A stretch of DNA of 64,000 nucleotides from Acidovorax sp. MR-S7. GTDB lineage: Bacteria > Pseudomonadota > Gammaproteobacteria > Burkholderiales > Burkholderiaceae_C. The stretch spans positions 28,773 through 92,772 of the forward strand of contig NZ_DF238979.1 in NCBI RefSeq assembly GCF_000400995.2, given 5' to 3'. The position numbers and the translations under genes are program-made. Each line of letters opens with the position of its first letter. The first letter of the stretch is position 1. Below, in pieces: positions 1 to 8,969 of this stretch. The notes beneath the pieces were generated by a model. The model saw only the letters and a list, made by a program, of their open reading frames with translations. It ran no database searches and was not told the origin of the DNA.

Positions 1-1131
1 GCTGCCGGGAGCGTAGCGGGCGCTGTCGAACCAGGCGCGCAGCACCTGCGCGTCCGTCGGCGCCAGGCGGGCCGCGCCGCGCCATGCGGGCGCCGCGCGC
101 TCGAAGTCCAGCGCGTCGCTGTAGCGGCAAGCGCGGGCGATGGCCTCCTGCAGGGGCCGGACGGATGCGGCCTGCTGCGCCGGCGCCGCGCCTTGCGCCG
201 GCACGTCCACGCGGCGCAGCTTCATGTAGAGCGCCATGGCCAGCGCGCCCGTCAGCAGCCCGCCGAAGTGCGCCATGTAGGCCACGCCGCGCCCGCCCAC
301 GAAGTGCTGCACCAGCTCGAACGCCATCCACACCGGCAGCATGACCAGCGCGGGCCAGCGCGCGTAGTTGAAGTAGAAGAGCACCATGTAGAAGAAGCGG
401 ATGCGCCGCATGCGGTACATCACCGCGTACATGCCCATCAGCGCCGACACCGCGCCCGAGGCCCCCAGACCGTAGCCGCCCAAGCCGGCGTAGAACGCCA
501 GCGCGAAGAACGACGCCCCCACGCCCCCCAGCAGGTAGAAGCCCAGGTAGGCCCAGGCCCCCAGCGCCATCTCCAGCGTGAAGCCGAAGAGGAACAGGAA
601 CACCATGTTGCCGACCAGGTGCCCCGTGCTGCCGTGCAGGAAGGTGGACGTGAGCGCCTGCACGGGCTGCCACCCCGCGCCGCTTTCGTAGCTCATGGCC
701 CAGCGCTGGGTGAACGGCGCGGGCTCCTGCGGCGCGAAGGCCTCGCGCGCAGCCTTCCAGCGCGGATAGGCCTCGTCGCCCGGGCGGATGACCTCCCCGG
801 CCAGCAGGCGCTTGCGGAACGCGCCTTCGTCCCACATGAGGCGGTACAGCTCGGCATGGGCGCCCTTGCGGTACAGGCCCTGCGCGGCTTCGGCGAATGC
901 CCCGTCGCGCCGGTCGCCCCGGGCCCTGGCCTGCAGGTGCTCGACGAACGGCGGCAGCTCCAGCCGGGGCAGCGGCGTGGCGGCGTAGCGCGCCGCGGCG
1001 CGCTGCACGGCCGCCTGCTCTCCTTCCTGCCAGCCCCAGTAGATGAAGCACTGCACGGCGATGAGCAGCACCGTCATCCACGGCGGCGAGCGCCAGGTGG
1101 GCTTGTTCTCGAGCGGTATGGCGATGAACAT
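1..1131 (-). CDS. Rhomboid family intramembrane serine protease (3' end outside window)
   Basis: This membrane protease would cleave transmembrane substrates inside the bilayer. The reading frame starts with ATG at 1131 and is still open at base 1, so at least 377 residues are present and the C-terminus is missing. An N-terminal membrane segment (residues about 18-35) is followed by a soluble stretch. The rhomboid core then shows an HGSTGHLVGN motif near residue 163, the nucleophile in GLGASG (Ser about 225) and the base in YMAHFGG (His about 288). These residues make an active serine/histidine dyad likely. The region after the core is soluble and helical. The natural substrate cannot be told from the sequence. 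Confidence 0.9.
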   Translation of the reverse strand, partial: MFIAIPLENKPTWRSPPWMTVLLIAVQCFIYWGWQEGEQAAVQRAAARYAATPLPRLELPPFVEHLQARARGDRRDGAFAEAAQGLYRKGAHAELYRLMWDEGAFRKRLLAGEVIRPGDEAYPRWKAAREAFAPQEPAPFTQRWAMSYESGAGWQPVQALTSTFLHGSTGHLVGNMVFLFLFGFTLEMALGAWAYLGFYLLGGVGASFFALAFYAGLGGYGLGASGAVSALMGMYAVMYRMRRIRFFYMVLFYFNYARWPALVMLPVWMAFELVQHFVGGRGVAYMAHFGGLLTGALAMALYMKLRRVDVPAQGAAPAQQAASVRPLQEAIARACRYSDALDFERAAPAWRGAARLAPTDAQVLRAWFDSARYAPGS

Positions 1132-1150
1132 CTGTTATGCGAAAAAAGGC

Positions 1151-1195
1151 TGCGGCGCCCGTCCATCAAGCGCTGGCAGCTACGCTAACCATAGC
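1151..1195 (+). repeat. Dispersed GCGCTT/AAGCGC repeat, copy 1
   Basis: This intergenic copy carries CCATCAAGCGCTGGCAGCTA, the common tail of the family. The left half of the inner hairpin is degenerate. It lies between the starts/ends of two minus-strand genes, the rhomboid and the MFS exporter. Confidence 0.7.
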
Positions 1196-1198
1196 AGA

Positions 1199-2626
1199 TC
1201 AGCTCTGCTCCTCCGGCCCCAGCGGGCGCGGGCGCGGCGGCTCGTGCGGCGGCAGCTGCAGGAACAGCGCCGTGGCCGCCAGCGTGAGCACGCCCATGCA
1301 GGCGAAGGTGGCGCGGAAAGCCCAGAGTGTCTCGCCCTGGCTGAAGTAGCCCTCGAAACTCGCCAGCACCGCGCCCGCCACCGCCACGCCCATGCCCATG
1401 GCGAGCATCTGCACCATCGACAGCAGGCTGTTGCCGCTGCTGGCATGCACCGTGTCCAGGTCCTTGAGCGTGACCGTGTTCATGGCCGAGAACTGCATCG
1501 AGTTCACGCTGCCGAACAGCGCGAGCTGCAGCACCAGCACCGGCAGCGGCTGCCCCGGCGTGAGGAAGGCGAAGCTGGCGATCAGCAGCGCCAGCATGCA
1601 GGTGTTGGCCACGAGCACCTCGCGGTAGCCGTGGCGCCGCACCAGGCGCGTGACCAGCGGCTTGACCGCCATGCTGCCCAGCACCGTGGGCAGCATCATC
1701 AGCCCGGCCTGCAGGGGCGCGAAGCCCAGGCTCACCTGCAGCACCAGCGGGATCATGAACGGCATGCACGAGCTGCCCAGCCGCGAGAACAGGTTGCCCA
1801 GCAGCCCCACGCGCAGCGTGCGCACGGTGAACAGCCCCGGCGCGAACAGCGGGTTGCCGCTGCGCAAAGCATGCAGCCAGTAGGCCGCCAGGCTGGCCAG
1901 TCCGAACACCAGCATGACCAGCGCCGACGCGCCGCGCACGCCGCCCCCGGCCATGCCCTCCACGGCCAGCGACACCGCCGCCATGCCGAAGGCCAGCAGG
2001 CCGTAGCCCACCGCGTCGAACGCGCGCACGGCCAGCGCGTCGCCCCCGGCCATGAAACGGCGCGCGGCCACGAACCCCACCACGCCCACGGGCACGTTCA
2101 CCCAAAAGATCCAGTGCCAGGACGCGTACTCCACCATCCACCCGCCCAGCGTGGGCCCGATCAGCGGCCCCACCAGCCCCGGGATGGCCACGAAGCTCAT
2201 GGCCCGGATGAACTCGTCGCGCGGGAACGCCCGCAGCACCGCCAGCCGCCCCACCGGCAGCAGCAGCGCCCCGCCCAGGCCCTGCACCACGCGCGCGCCC
2301 ACCAGCAGCGGCAGCGTGGGCGAGAGCGCGCACAGCACCGACCCGAGCACGAACAGCGCGATGGCCGACATGAACACCCGCCGCGTGCCGAAGCGGTCCG
2401 CCAGCCAGCCCGAGGCCGGGATCAGCACCGCCATGGCCAGCGAATACGCCACGATGACCGAATGCATCTGCAGCGGGCTTTCCTGCAGGTCGCGCGCCAT
2501 GGCGGGCAGCGCGGTGTTGACGATGGTCGCGTCCAGCGTCTGCATGAAGAAGCCCAGCGCCACCAGCCAGAGCAGCGCGCGGCGTGGCGGGGCGGAAGAC
2601 GGGGAGGAAGGCGGCGGCATGGACAT
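1199..2626 (-). CDS. DHA2-type MFS multidrug exporter (MdtD-like)
   Basis: A 475-residue proton-driven inner-membrane exporter with about 14 hydrophobic segments. Recognisable features are the DHA motif near the start (LDATIVNTALPAMARDL), motif A as GWLADRFGTRR, and motif C-like glycine/proline-rich TM5 (GLVGPLIGPTLGGW). The overall order and length fit the MdtD/HsrA branch of the EmrB/QacA group. The start at 2626 follows a Ser/Pro-rich cytosolic leader of about 15 residues. No regulator or membrane-fusion partner lies next to it, so it probably acts alone. The substrate is unknown. Confidence 0.88.
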   Translation of the reverse strand: MSMPPPSSPSSAPPRRALLWLVALGFFMQTLDATIVNTALPAMARDLQESPLQMHSVIVAYSLAMAVLIPASGWLADRFGTRRVFMSAIALFVLGSVLCALSPTLPLLVGARVVQGLGGALLLPVGRLAVLRAFPRDEFIRAMSFVAIPGLVGPLIGPTLGGWMVEYASWHWIFWVNVPVGVVGFVAARRFMAGGDALAVRAFDAVGYGLLAFGMAAVSLAVEGMAGGGVRGASALVMLVFGLASLAAYWLHALRSGNPLFAPGLFTVRTLRVGLLGNLFSRLGSSCMPFMIPLVLQVSLGFAPLQAGLMMLPTVLGSMAVKPLVTRLVRRHGYREVLVANTCMLALLIASFAFLTPGQPLPVLVLQLALFGSVNSMQFSAMNTVTLKDLDTVHASSGNSLLSMVQMLAMGMGVAVAGAVLASFEGYFSQGETLWAFRATFACMGVLTLAATALFLQLPPHEPPRPRPLGPEEQS

Positions 2627-2699
2627 GGGCGGGCAAGCGGGTAGCGCCCGAGTGTGCCACCGCGCCGTACCCCGCGCAGTTCATGGCGAAAATGCCCTG

Positions 2700-2736
2700 C
2701 AGTGCCCGTCCAACAAGCGCAGGCAGCTATGAAAAC
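2700..2736 (+). repeat. Dispersed repeat, copy 2 (degenerate)
   Basis: The segment contains CCAACAAGCGCAGGCAGCTA preceded by a worn GTGCCCG in place of GCGCTTA. It lies in the 279-bp gap between the MFS exporter and the small DUF3309 gene. The rest of that gap (2737-2905) is GC-rich and holds nothing else I recognise. Confidence 0.65.
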
Positions 2737-2905
2737 AAAAGCGCTTTATCCGCATGCGCACCCGTCCCACCGTATGCGCCGGCCGCGCCCACAGGCCGCG
2801 TCGGAAAACCCTGACGCGGCCATGCGCCGCCTGCCGTCCTGCGCGTACGGGTGGCCTGCGAAGAATGCAAGACATCGTCAACACCGCCTCTTGGAGGGAA
2901 CCGCC

Positions 2906-3064
2906 ATGTCGATCTCGCTTCTCCTGCTGATCATCCTGATCCTTATCCTGGTCGGCGCCCTGCCCACCTGGGGCTACAGCCGCAACTGGGGCTATGGACC
3001 GTCGGGCGGCCTGGGGCTGGTGGTGGTCATCCTGCTGGTCCTGCTGTTGATGGGACGGATATGA
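2906..3064 (+). CDS. DUF3309 small membrane protein
   Basis: A 52-residue protein of two hydrophobic segments (residues 3-19 and about 34-50). A glycine/tyrosine/tryptophan-rich loop (PTWGYSRNWGYGPSGG) joins them. This pattern is typical of the DUF3309 family found widely in proteobacteria, whose function is unknown. A strong ribosome binding site, GGAGGG, sits 8-10 bases before the ATG, which supports translation despite the short length. It appears to be a single-gene unit. Confidence 0.85.
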   Translation: MSISLLLLIILILILVGALPTWGYSRNWGYGPSGGLGLVVVILLVLLLMGRI

Positions 3065-3083
3065 GCGCGGGCCGCCGGGCCGT

Positions 3084-3347
3084 TCAGCCCTGCGGCCGCT
3101 TGCCAGGCGACCAGGCCATGTTCATGTAGGCCGTTCCGCCGCGCAGCTCGTCCAGCATCTGCCGCAGGCGCTTGTGCCGGGTGGCTTCCAGCTTGGCGCG
3201 CGAGATCCAGCCCAGGTAGTCGTTGCGCTGGTAGGGCGGGCGGGCCTCGTAGGCCGGCATCAGCCCCTCGCCGTCCAGCGCCTCCCGCACGAACGGGGGC
3301 ATCGGGTTCTTCGCCCGCTTGAGGGTGGATTGCTTCGCAGCAGCCAT
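3084..3347 (-). CDS. YdeI/OmpD-associated family small protein
   Basis: An 87-residue cytosolic basic protein. The C-terminal half has the pattern YQRNDYLGWISRAK...KRLRQMLDELRGG..YMNM, characteristic of the YdeI/OmpD-associated tail domain. It therefore resembles only the last part of longer YdeI proteins, such as the one at 17704-18255. The ATG at 3347 was chosen because AAAGGAGA precedes it at good spacing. It ends 19 bases after the DUF3309 stop on the other strand. Function is unknown; distant relatives are linked to bacteriocin or polymyxin tolerance. Confidence 0.72.
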   Translation of the reverse strand: MAAAKQSTLKRAKNPMPPFVREALDGEGLMPAYEARPPYQRNDYLGWISRAKLEATRHKRLRQMLDELRGGTAYMNMAWSPGKRPQG

Positions 3348-3388
3348 GCATGTCTCCTTTGCAGTTGGGCGCGCCATCATAAAAAGCC

Positions 3389-4285
3389 TCACGCCGGCAT
3401 CAACCGCTGCGCCTCCCGCTGCCCCACCTCCTTCAGAACCCCCCACACCGCCTGCGTGCGCGCGAGGTGCTTGGCCTCGGCGGGCATGCTCATCCAGAAG
3501 GTGCGGGTGAAGCGCGCCTGCTGCGGCAGCACGCGCGCCAGGATGGGGTCGCGGTCGGCCAGGAAGGCGGGCAGCACGGCCAGGCCCGCGCCGGCGCGCA
3601 CGGCCTCGTACTGCGCGGTGATGCTGGTGCTGCGCAGCGCGAAGCGCTCGGGCTGGTGCAGCTGGTCGAGAAACTGCAGCTCCTTGGTGAACAGCAGGTC
3701 GTCCACGTAGCTGATGAAGGCATGGTGGCGCAGGTCCTCGGGCCGCGCCACCAGGGGGCGGCGGGCCAGGTATTCGCGCTGGCCGTACAGGCACAGCCGG
3801 TAGTCGGCCAGCCGGGTGACGATGACGGAGCCGCGCTTGGGCCGCTCCAGCGAGATGACGATATCCGCCTCGCGCCGCGACAGGTGCAGCATGCGCGGCA
3901 CGGCCAGCAGGTCGATGGACAGCTGCGGATGCTGCTGCGTGAGGCGCGCCAGGTGCGGCGCCAGGATCAGCGTGCCGAAGCCCTCGGTGGCGCCCACGCG
4001 CACCAGGCCCGAGGGGCCGCTGCTGGCCGCGTTGGCGGGTGCGGCGCGCTCCACGCCGAGCACGGCGGTCTCCATGGCCTCCACGGCGGGCAGCAGGTGG
4101 CGACCGGCCTCGGTGAGCCGGTGGCCTGCCGCCTCGCGCGCGAACAGGGGCGCGCCCATCTGCTTTTCCAGCGCCTGGATGCGGCGCGCCACGGTCGTGT
4201 GCTCCACGCCCGTGCGGCGGGCGGCGGCGGCCAGGGTGCCGGTGCGGGCCAGTTCAAGGAAGTAGCGCAGGTTGTCCCAATCCAT
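3389..4285 (-). CDS. LysR-type transcriptional regulator
   Basis: A 298-residue regulator with a winged helix-turn-helix at the N-terminus (LRYFLELARTGTLAAAARRTG, then TTVARRIQALEKQMGAPLF). It is followed by a periplasmic-binding-fold effector domain from about residue 93. The gene is divergent from mmsA with 108 bp between the starts, which suggests that it controls the valine-degradation genes. A dyad in that gap could be its site. The start at 4285 places the HTH at the normal position. The inducer is not known. Confidence 0.87.
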   Translation of the reverse strand: MDWDNLRYFLELARTGTLAAAARRTGVEHTTVARRIQALEKQMGAPLFAREAAGHRLTEAGRHLLPAVEAMETAVLGVERAAPANAASSGPSGLVRVGATEGFGTLILAPHLARLTQQHPQLSIDLLAVPRMLHLSRREADIVISLERPKRGSVIVTRLADYRLCLYGQREYLARRPLVARPEDLRHHAFISYVDDLLFTKELQFLDQLHQPERFALRSTSITAQYEAVRAGAGLAVLPAFLADRDPILARVLPQQARFTRTFWMSMPAEAKHLARTQAVWGVLKEVGQREAQRLMPA

Positions 4286-4393
4286 GGCGAATGTGCAATT
4301 TTGCAAAGCTGGAGTGCGTGATTGTCTATTGCATGAAGAATTTCGCACACATACGATGGCTATATTCATTCCACTTCTCCAGGAGACAGACCC
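4286..4393. promoter_or_regulatory. Divergent control region between lysR and mmsA
   Basis: This gap is AT-richer than its surroundings. It contains the dyad TGCAA-TT-TTGCA at 4294-4305, close to the lysR start, and a mmsA ribosome binding site (CAGGAGAC) just before 4394. The position fits an autoregulatory LysR site, but no T-N11-A box can be assigned with certainty. Confidence 0.4.
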
Positions 4394-5914
4394 ATGGACG
4401 CTTCCACCACCGCCGTGCAGGCCCCCACCGTCAAGCTGCTGATCGGCGGCAAGCTGGTCGAATCGAAGACCACGCAATGGCGCAACGTGGTCAACCCCGC
4501 CACGCAGGAGGTGCTGGCACGCGTGCCGTTCGCCACGCCCGACGAGATCGACGCCGCCGTCGCCTCGGCCAAGGAGGCCTTCAAGACCTGGAAGAAGACG
4601 CCCATCGGCGCGCGCGCCCGCATCTTCCTGAAGCTGCAGCAGCTCATCCGCGAGAACATGAAGGAGCTGGCCGCGCTGCTGACAGCCGAACAGGGCAAGA
4701 CCCTGCCCGACGCCGAGGGCGACGTGTTCCGCGGCCTGGAGGTGGTGGAGCACGCCAGCGCCATCGGCAACCTGCAGCTCGGCGAGCTGGCGAACAACGT
4801 CGCCAACGGCGTGGACACCTATACCGTGCTGCAGCCGCTGGGCGTGTGCGCGGGCATCACGCCGTTCAACTTCCCGGCCATGATCCCGCTGTGGATGTTC
4901 CCGATGGCCATCGCCACGGGCAACACCTTCGTGCTCAAGCCTTCCGAGCAAGACCCCATGGTGACGATGCGCCTCGCCGAGCTGGCGCTCGAAGCCGGCA
5001 TTCCCCCCGGCGTGCTCAACGTGATCCATGGCGGCGAGGACGCGGTGAACGCCATCTGCGACCACCCGGACATCAAGGCGATCAGCTTCGTGGGCTCCAC
5101 CAAGGTCGGCACCCATGTGTACAACCGCGCCAGCCTCGCCGGCAAGCGCGTGCAGTGCATGATGGGCGCGAAGAACCACGCCATCGTGATGCCCGACGCG
5201 AACAAGGAGCAGACCCTCAACGCCCTGGCGGGCGCGGCCTTCGGCGCGGCGGGCCAGCGCTGCATGGCACTGTCGGTGGCGGTGCTGGTGGGCGAGGCAC
5301 AGAAGTGGATTCCCGAGCTGGTCGAGAAGGCCAAGACGCTCAAGGTGAGCGGCGGCACCGAGGCCGGCACCGACGTGGGCCCGCTGGTGAGCTGCGCCGC
5401 GCTCTCGCGCGTGGAAGGGCTGATCGAGCGCGGCATCGCCGACGGCGCCACGCTGGAGCTGGACGGCCGCAAGCCGCAGGTGGCGGGCTACGAGAAGGGC
5501 AACTTCGTCGGTCCCACGGTGTTCTCCGGCGTGAAGGCCGGCATGAGCATCTACGAGCAGGAAATCTTCGGCCCCGTGCTGTGCCTGGTGGCCGCGGGCG
5601 ACATCGACGAAGCCATCGACTTCATCAACGCCAACCCCAACGGCAACGGCACCGCCATCTTCACGCAGTCGGGCGCGGCGGCGCGCAGGTTCCAGGAGGA
5701 CATCGACGTGGGCCAGGTGGGCATCAACGTGCCGATCCCCGTGCCCGTGCCGCTGTTCTCGTTCACCGGCAGCCGCGCCTCCAAGCTGGGCGACCTGGGG
5801 CCGTATGGCAAGCAGGTGGTGATGTTCTACACGCAGACCAAGACGGTCACCGCGCGCTGGTTCGACGACAGCACCACCAGCCACGGCGTGAACACCACCA
5901 TCAGCCTGAAGTGA
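4394..5914 (+). CDS. mmsA: CoA-acylating methylmalonate-semialdehyde dehydrogenase
   Basis: A 506-residue NAD-dependent enzyme that converts methylmalonate semialdehyde (valine pathway) or malonate semialdehyde to propionyl-CoA or acetyl-CoA, releasing CO2. It shows the aldehyde dehydrogenase fold with the catalytic cysteine in GQRCMAL (Cys290). The usual ALDH general-base glutamate is replaced by Asn in GAKNHA (Asn261), which is the hallmark of the CoA-dependent MMSDH class. It is first in a run with an LprI-like gene, an acyl-CoA dehydrogenase and mmsB. Its stop codon overlaps the GTG start of the next gene. Confidence 0.95.
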   Translation: MDASTTAVQAPTVKLLIGGKLVESKTTQWRNVVNPATQEVLARVPFATPDEIDAAVASAKEAFKTWKKTPIGARARIFLKLQQLIRENMKELAALLTAEQGKTLPDAEGDVFRGLEVVEHASAIGNLQLGELANNVANGVDTYTVLQPLGVCAGITPFNFPAMIPLWMFPMAIATGNTFVLKPSEQDPMVTMRLAELALEAGIPPGVLNVIHGGEDAVNAICDHPDIKAISFVGSTKVGTHVYNRASLAGKRVQCMMGAKNHAIVMPDANKEQTLNALAGAAFGAAGQRCMALSVAVLVGEAQKWIPELVEKAKTLKVSGGTEAGTDVGPLVSCAALSRVEGLIERGIADGATLELDGRKPQVAGYEKGNFVGPTVFSGVKAGMSIYEQEIFGPVLCLVAAGDIDEAIDFINANPNGNGTAIFTQSGAAARRFQEDIDVGQVGINVPIPVPVPLFSFTGSRASKLGDLGPYGKQVVMFYTQTKTVTARWFDDSTTSHGVNTTISLK

Positions 5915-6294
5915 CCGGCACGCGCGCGGCCCTCGCCCTCGTTCTGTGCCTTGGCGGTGCTACCGCCTGGGCGCAGGCGGGCAGCGCCTGCCGCGCGGGC
6001 GGCACGGTGGAGGAGACCAACGCCTGCGCCGTGCAAAGCTACCAGCGGGCCGACACGGCCATCCAGATCCTCTACGGCGACGTGATGCGCGCCCTCTCGG
6101 CCCACGAGCGCCCCGCCCTGCGCCAGGATCACGCCGCCTGGCAGCGCGAGCGCGTCACGCACTGCAAGCAGGCGCAGCGCGCGGCCGAGTCGCGCCCCGA
6201 GTGGCCACGGCTGTACCACGAATGCCTGACGGCGCAGACCGAAGCCCGGCGCGATGCGCTGATGCACTGGCTGCACCACGGCGAAAAACCATAA
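5911..6294 (+). CDS. LprI-like (DUF1311) secreted protein
   Basis: A 127-residue exported protein with a signal peptide ([16 protein letters not shown]). A small domain follows with three cysteines (C28, C39 and C78) in a spacing like the lysozyme-inhibitor LprI N-terminal domain. The GTG start at 5911 overlaps the mmsA stop, so the two are translationally coupled. Its role in a valine-catabolic operon is not obvious. Known relatives bind lysozyme or are uncharacterised. The signal peptide begins right at this start, which supports the choice. Confidence 0.72.
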   Translation: MTGTRAALALVLCLGGATAWAQAGSACRAGGTVEETNACAVQSYQRADTAIQILYGDVMRALSAHERPALRQDHAAWQRERVTHCKQAQRAAESRPEWPRLYHECLTAQTEARRDALMHWLHHGEKP

Positions 6295-6307
6295 GGAGAC
6301 GATTCGC

Positions 6308-7474
6308 ATGGACTTTGAACTCACCGAAGACCAGCGCGCCTTTGCCGATACGGCCCACCAGTTCGCGCAGACAGAGCTGGCACCGCATGCGGCGCAGTGG
6401 GATGCCGAGGCCATCTTTCCGCGCGAAACCATCGCCAAGGCGGGCGAGCTGGGCTTTTGCGGCCTCTATGCGCCCGAGTGCATCGGCGGCCTGCAACTCC
6501 CCCGCCTCGACGCCACGCTGGTGTTCGAGGAACTGGCCGCCGTCGATCCCAGCACCACAGCCTTCATCACCATCCACAACATGGCGACCTGGATGCTGGG
6601 CACCTGGGGTACCGACGAGGTGCGCGCCGAATGGGGCGAGGCACTGACCAGCGGGCAAAGATTAGCCAGCTACTGCCTGACCGAGCCCGGCAGCGGCTCC
6701 GATGCGGCCAGCATCAAAACCCGTGCAGAGTTGCAAGGCAACGAATACGTCATCAACGGCGGCAAGGCCTTCATCAGCGGCGCGGGCGCGACCGACGTGC
6801 TGGTGCTCATGGCCCGCACGGGCGACGGGCAATCGGGCGCGGCCGGCATCAGCGCCTTCGCCGTGCCTGCGAATCTGCCCGGCATCCACTACGGCAAGAA
6901 GGAAGAAAAAATGGGCTGGAACAGCCAGCCCACGCGCCAGATCAGCTTCGACAACGTGCGCATTCCCGCCAACCACCTGCTGGGCCACGAGGGCGAGGGC
7001 TTCAAGATCGCGATGAAAGGCCTGGACGGCGGGCGCATCAACATCGCCACCTGCTCCGTGGGCGCGGCTCAAGGCGCGCTGGGCCACGCGCAGCGCTACA
7101 TGCAGGAACGCAAGCAGTTCGGCAAGCCCATCGCGAGCTTCCAGGCGCTGCAGTTCAAGCTGGCCGACATGGCGACCGAACTCGTCGCCGCGCGCCAGAT
7201 GGTGCGCCTGGCCGCGAGCAGGCTGGACGCGGGCGCGCGCGACGCCTCCACCTACTGCGCGATGGCCAAGCGCTTCGCCACCGATGCGGGTTTCAACATC
7301 GTCAACGAAGCGCTGCAGCTGCACGGCGGCTACGGCTACATCCGCGAATACCCGCTGGAGCGGCTGCTGCGCGACGCGCGCGTGCACCAGATCCTCGAAG
7401 GCACGAACGAGATCATGCGCGTCATCATCGGCCGGCGCATGCTCGACGGCGATGCGCCAGACGTGATCCGCTGA
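6308..7474 (+). CDS. Acyl-CoA dehydrogenase, probably isobutyryl-CoA dehydrogenase
   Basis: A 388-residue FAD enzyme. It has the substrate/FAD motif YCLTEPGSGSD (residues 122-132), RKQFGKPI, and the catalytic glutamate in EGTNEIMR (Glu364). Members with Glu at this C-terminal position oxidise short-chain acyl-CoAs. Its place between mmsA and mmsB argues for isobutyryl-CoA to methacrylyl-CoA in valine breakdown, although 2-methylbutyryl-CoA is also possible. A good AAGGAGA site precedes the ATG. The next two pathway enzymes, enoyl-CoA hydratase and hydroxyisobutyryl-CoA hydrolase, are not in this cluster. Confidence 0.92.
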   Translation: MDFELTEDQRAFADTAHQFAQTELAPHAAQWDAEAIFPRETIAKAGELGFCGLYAPECIGGLQLPRLDATLVFEELAAVDPSTTAFITIHNMATWMLGTWGTDEVRAEWGEALTSGQRLASYCLTEPGSGSDAASIKTRAELQGNEYVINGGKAFISGAGATDVLVLMARTGDGQSGAAGISAFAVPANLPGIHYGKKEEKMGWNSQPTRQISFDNVRIPANHLLGHEGEGFKIAMKGLDGGRINIATCSVGAAQGALGHAQRYMQERKQFGKPIASFQALQFKLADMATELVAARQMVRLAASRLDAGARDASTYCAMAKRFATDAGFNIVNEALQLHGGYGYIREYPLERLLRDARVHQILEGTNEIMRVIIGRRMLDGDAPDVIR

Positions 7475-7480
7475 AACCCC

Positions 7481-7855
7481 ATGCCCGCTCGTCCCATCGC
7501 TCCCGAAACCCTGCGCCTCATCGGCGCGGTGCAGGACGCGCTGGCCGAGCGCCTGGGCGCGCAGGCCACGGTGGAAGAGCGCACCCTGTTCGGCTGCCAC
7601 GCCTTCATGGTGGACGGCAAGCTCTGCCTGGCCGTCAAGGGCGAAGACCTGCTGGTGCGCCTGCCGCCGCAGGATCATGCCGCCACCGCCGAGCAGCCCG
7701 CGGTGCGCGAGCTGGATTCGCGCGGCGGCATGCCGGGTTACTTCTGGGTCGAACCCGCCGGCTACGCCACGCGCGCGCAGTGGGAGCACTGGGTGGACGC
7801 CGCCCTCGCCTACAACCCGCGGGCTAAGGCATCACCCCGCAGGCGCAAGAAATGA
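7481..7855 (+). CDS. TfoX/Sxy N-terminal domain protein
   Basis: A 124-residue cytosolic protein. The centre (TLFGCHAFMVDGKLCLAV...DLLVRL) matches the TfoX_N fold, in which a glycine-aromatic start is followed by a short beta sheet. A basic tail (SPRRRKK) ends the protein. Only the N-terminal domain is present. Full-length TfoX is a competence regulator, but stand-alone domains are of unknown role. The gene begins 6 bases after the acyl-CoA dehydrogenase stop, so it is in the same transcript. The start follows directly from this spacing. Confidence 0.75.
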   Translation: MPARPIAPETLRLIGAVQDALAERLGAQATVEERTLFGCHAFMVDGKLCLAVKGEDLLVRLPPQDHAATAEQPAVRELDSRGGMPGYFWVEPAGYATRAQWEHWVDAALAYNPRAKASPRRRKK

Positions 7856-7856
7856 T

Positions 7857-7919
7857 TTCAAGCCTTTTCGGGCTCCAGCGCTTATCCATCAAGCGCAGGC
7901 AGCTATCAAAACCATAGTT
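7857..7919 (+). repeat. Dispersed repeat, copy 3 (well preserved)
   Basis: One of the best copies: CAAGCC..GGGCTCC, then the hairpin GCGCTT-ATCCATC-AAGCGC, then GGCAGCTATCAAAA. It separates the TfoX-like gene from mmsB. It could form a short stem in the transcript without stopping it, because the operon continues. Confidence 0.85.
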
Positions 7920-7942
7920 TTCACACCACCAGGAGACACACC

Positions 7943-8830
7943 ATGCAAATCGCATTCATCGGCCTCGGCAACATGGGCGGCCCCATGGCCATCAACCTCG
8001 TCAAGGCCGGCCACAGCGTCAAGGCCTTCGACCTGAGTCAGGACGCCCTGGCCAAGGTCAAGGCCGAAGGCGCCCAGGCGGCGGCCAGCGCCCAGGACGC
8101 CGTGCAGGGCGCCGAGGTCGTGGTCACCATGCTGCCCGCGAGCCAGCACGTGGAGGGCCTGTTCCTCGGCAACGGCAACCTGCTGGCCAGCATCGCCAAG
8201 GGCACGCTGGTGATCGACAGCTCCACGATCGCCGCGGCCACCAGCCAGAAGGTCGCCAAGGCGGCCGAGGCGGCGGGCATAGCCTTCATCGACGCGCCGG
8301 TCTCCGGCGGCACCGGCGGCGCCATCGCCGGCACGCTGACCTTCATGGTCGGCGGCAGCGATGCGGCCCTGGAGCGCGCCCGCCCCCTGCTGGAAAAGAT
8401 GGGCAAGAACATCTTCCATGCCGGCGGCGTGGGCGCGGGCCAGACCGCCAAGATCTGCAACAACATGCTGCTGGGCATCCTGATGATCGGTACCAGCGAG
8501 GCCATCGCCCTGGGCGTGGCCAACGGGCTCGACCCCAAGGTGCTCTCGGAAATCATGCGCCGCAGCTCCGGCGGCAACTGGGCACTGGAGGTCTACAACC
8601 CCTACCCCGGCGTGCAGGAGGCCAGCGCCGCCACGCGCGGCTACACCGGCGGCTTCGGCACCGACCTGATGCTCAAGGACCTGGGCCTGGCGCAGGAGAA
8701 CGCGATGACCGTGAAGGCCAGCACCCCGCTGGGCGGCATGGCGCGCGCGATCTACGCCGCGCACAGCATCGCGGGCCACGGGGGCGAAGACTTCTCCAGC
8801 GTCATCAAGATGCTGCAGAAGAAGGGCTGA
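7943..8830 (+). CDS. mmsB: 3-hydroxyisobutyrate dehydrogenase
   Basis: A 295-residue NAD-dependent enzyme that oxidises 3-hydroxyisobutyrate to methylmalonate semialdehyde, the substrate of MmsA. Visible are the dinucleotide motif IGLGNMGGPMA (residues 6-16), the substrate motif DAPVSGGTGGA (118-127) and the catalytic lysine in GQTAKICNN (Lys170). A strong ribosome binding site, AGGAGACA, precedes the ATG. It closes the valine cluster that begins with mmsA, separated from it by a copy of the dispersed repeat. Confidence 0.95.
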   Translation: MQIAFIGLGNMGGPMAINLVKAGHSVKAFDLSQDALAKVKAEGAQAAASAQDAVQGAEVVVTMLPASQHVEGLFLGNGNLLASIAKGTLVIDSSTIAAATSQKVAKAAEAAGIAFIDAPVSGGTGGAIAGTLTFMVGGSDAALERARPLLEKMGKNIFHAGGVGAGQTAKICNNMLLGILMIGTSEAIALGVANGLDPKVLSEIMRRSSGGNWALEVYNPYPGVQEASAATRGYTGGFGTDLMLKDLGLAQENAMTVKASTPLGGMARAIYAAHSIAGHGGEDFSSVIKMLQKKG

Positions 8831-8969
8831 CGCCGGGCGGCACCCGGCCGCCCCGGGCCGCAAGAGGCTGCCTATCGGCCTCGGCGGCCCCATGAAATCG
8901 GCCAAAATCAAAGGCTTGCAACATTTTGGGGGTGAGAAAAAGCCCCGACCCGTGTTACCCTCGCGCCCC

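Noticed and set aside
4291..6294. A 667-codon plus-strand frame across mmsA and the next gene
   Set aside because: The main part is the wrong frame of mmsA (Arg/Gly/His-rich). Only its last 127 codons are real; they start at the GTG of the LprI-like gene.
8831..8969. GC-rich hairpin after mmsB as a terminator
   Set aside because: The stem GGGCGGC/GCCGCCC-like pairing is loose and no T-tract follows.
8892..8969. Earlier ATG for the NlpC/P60 gene
   Set aside because: It would bury the signal peptide behind 26 charged residues; the ATG at 8970 gives a normal export signal.
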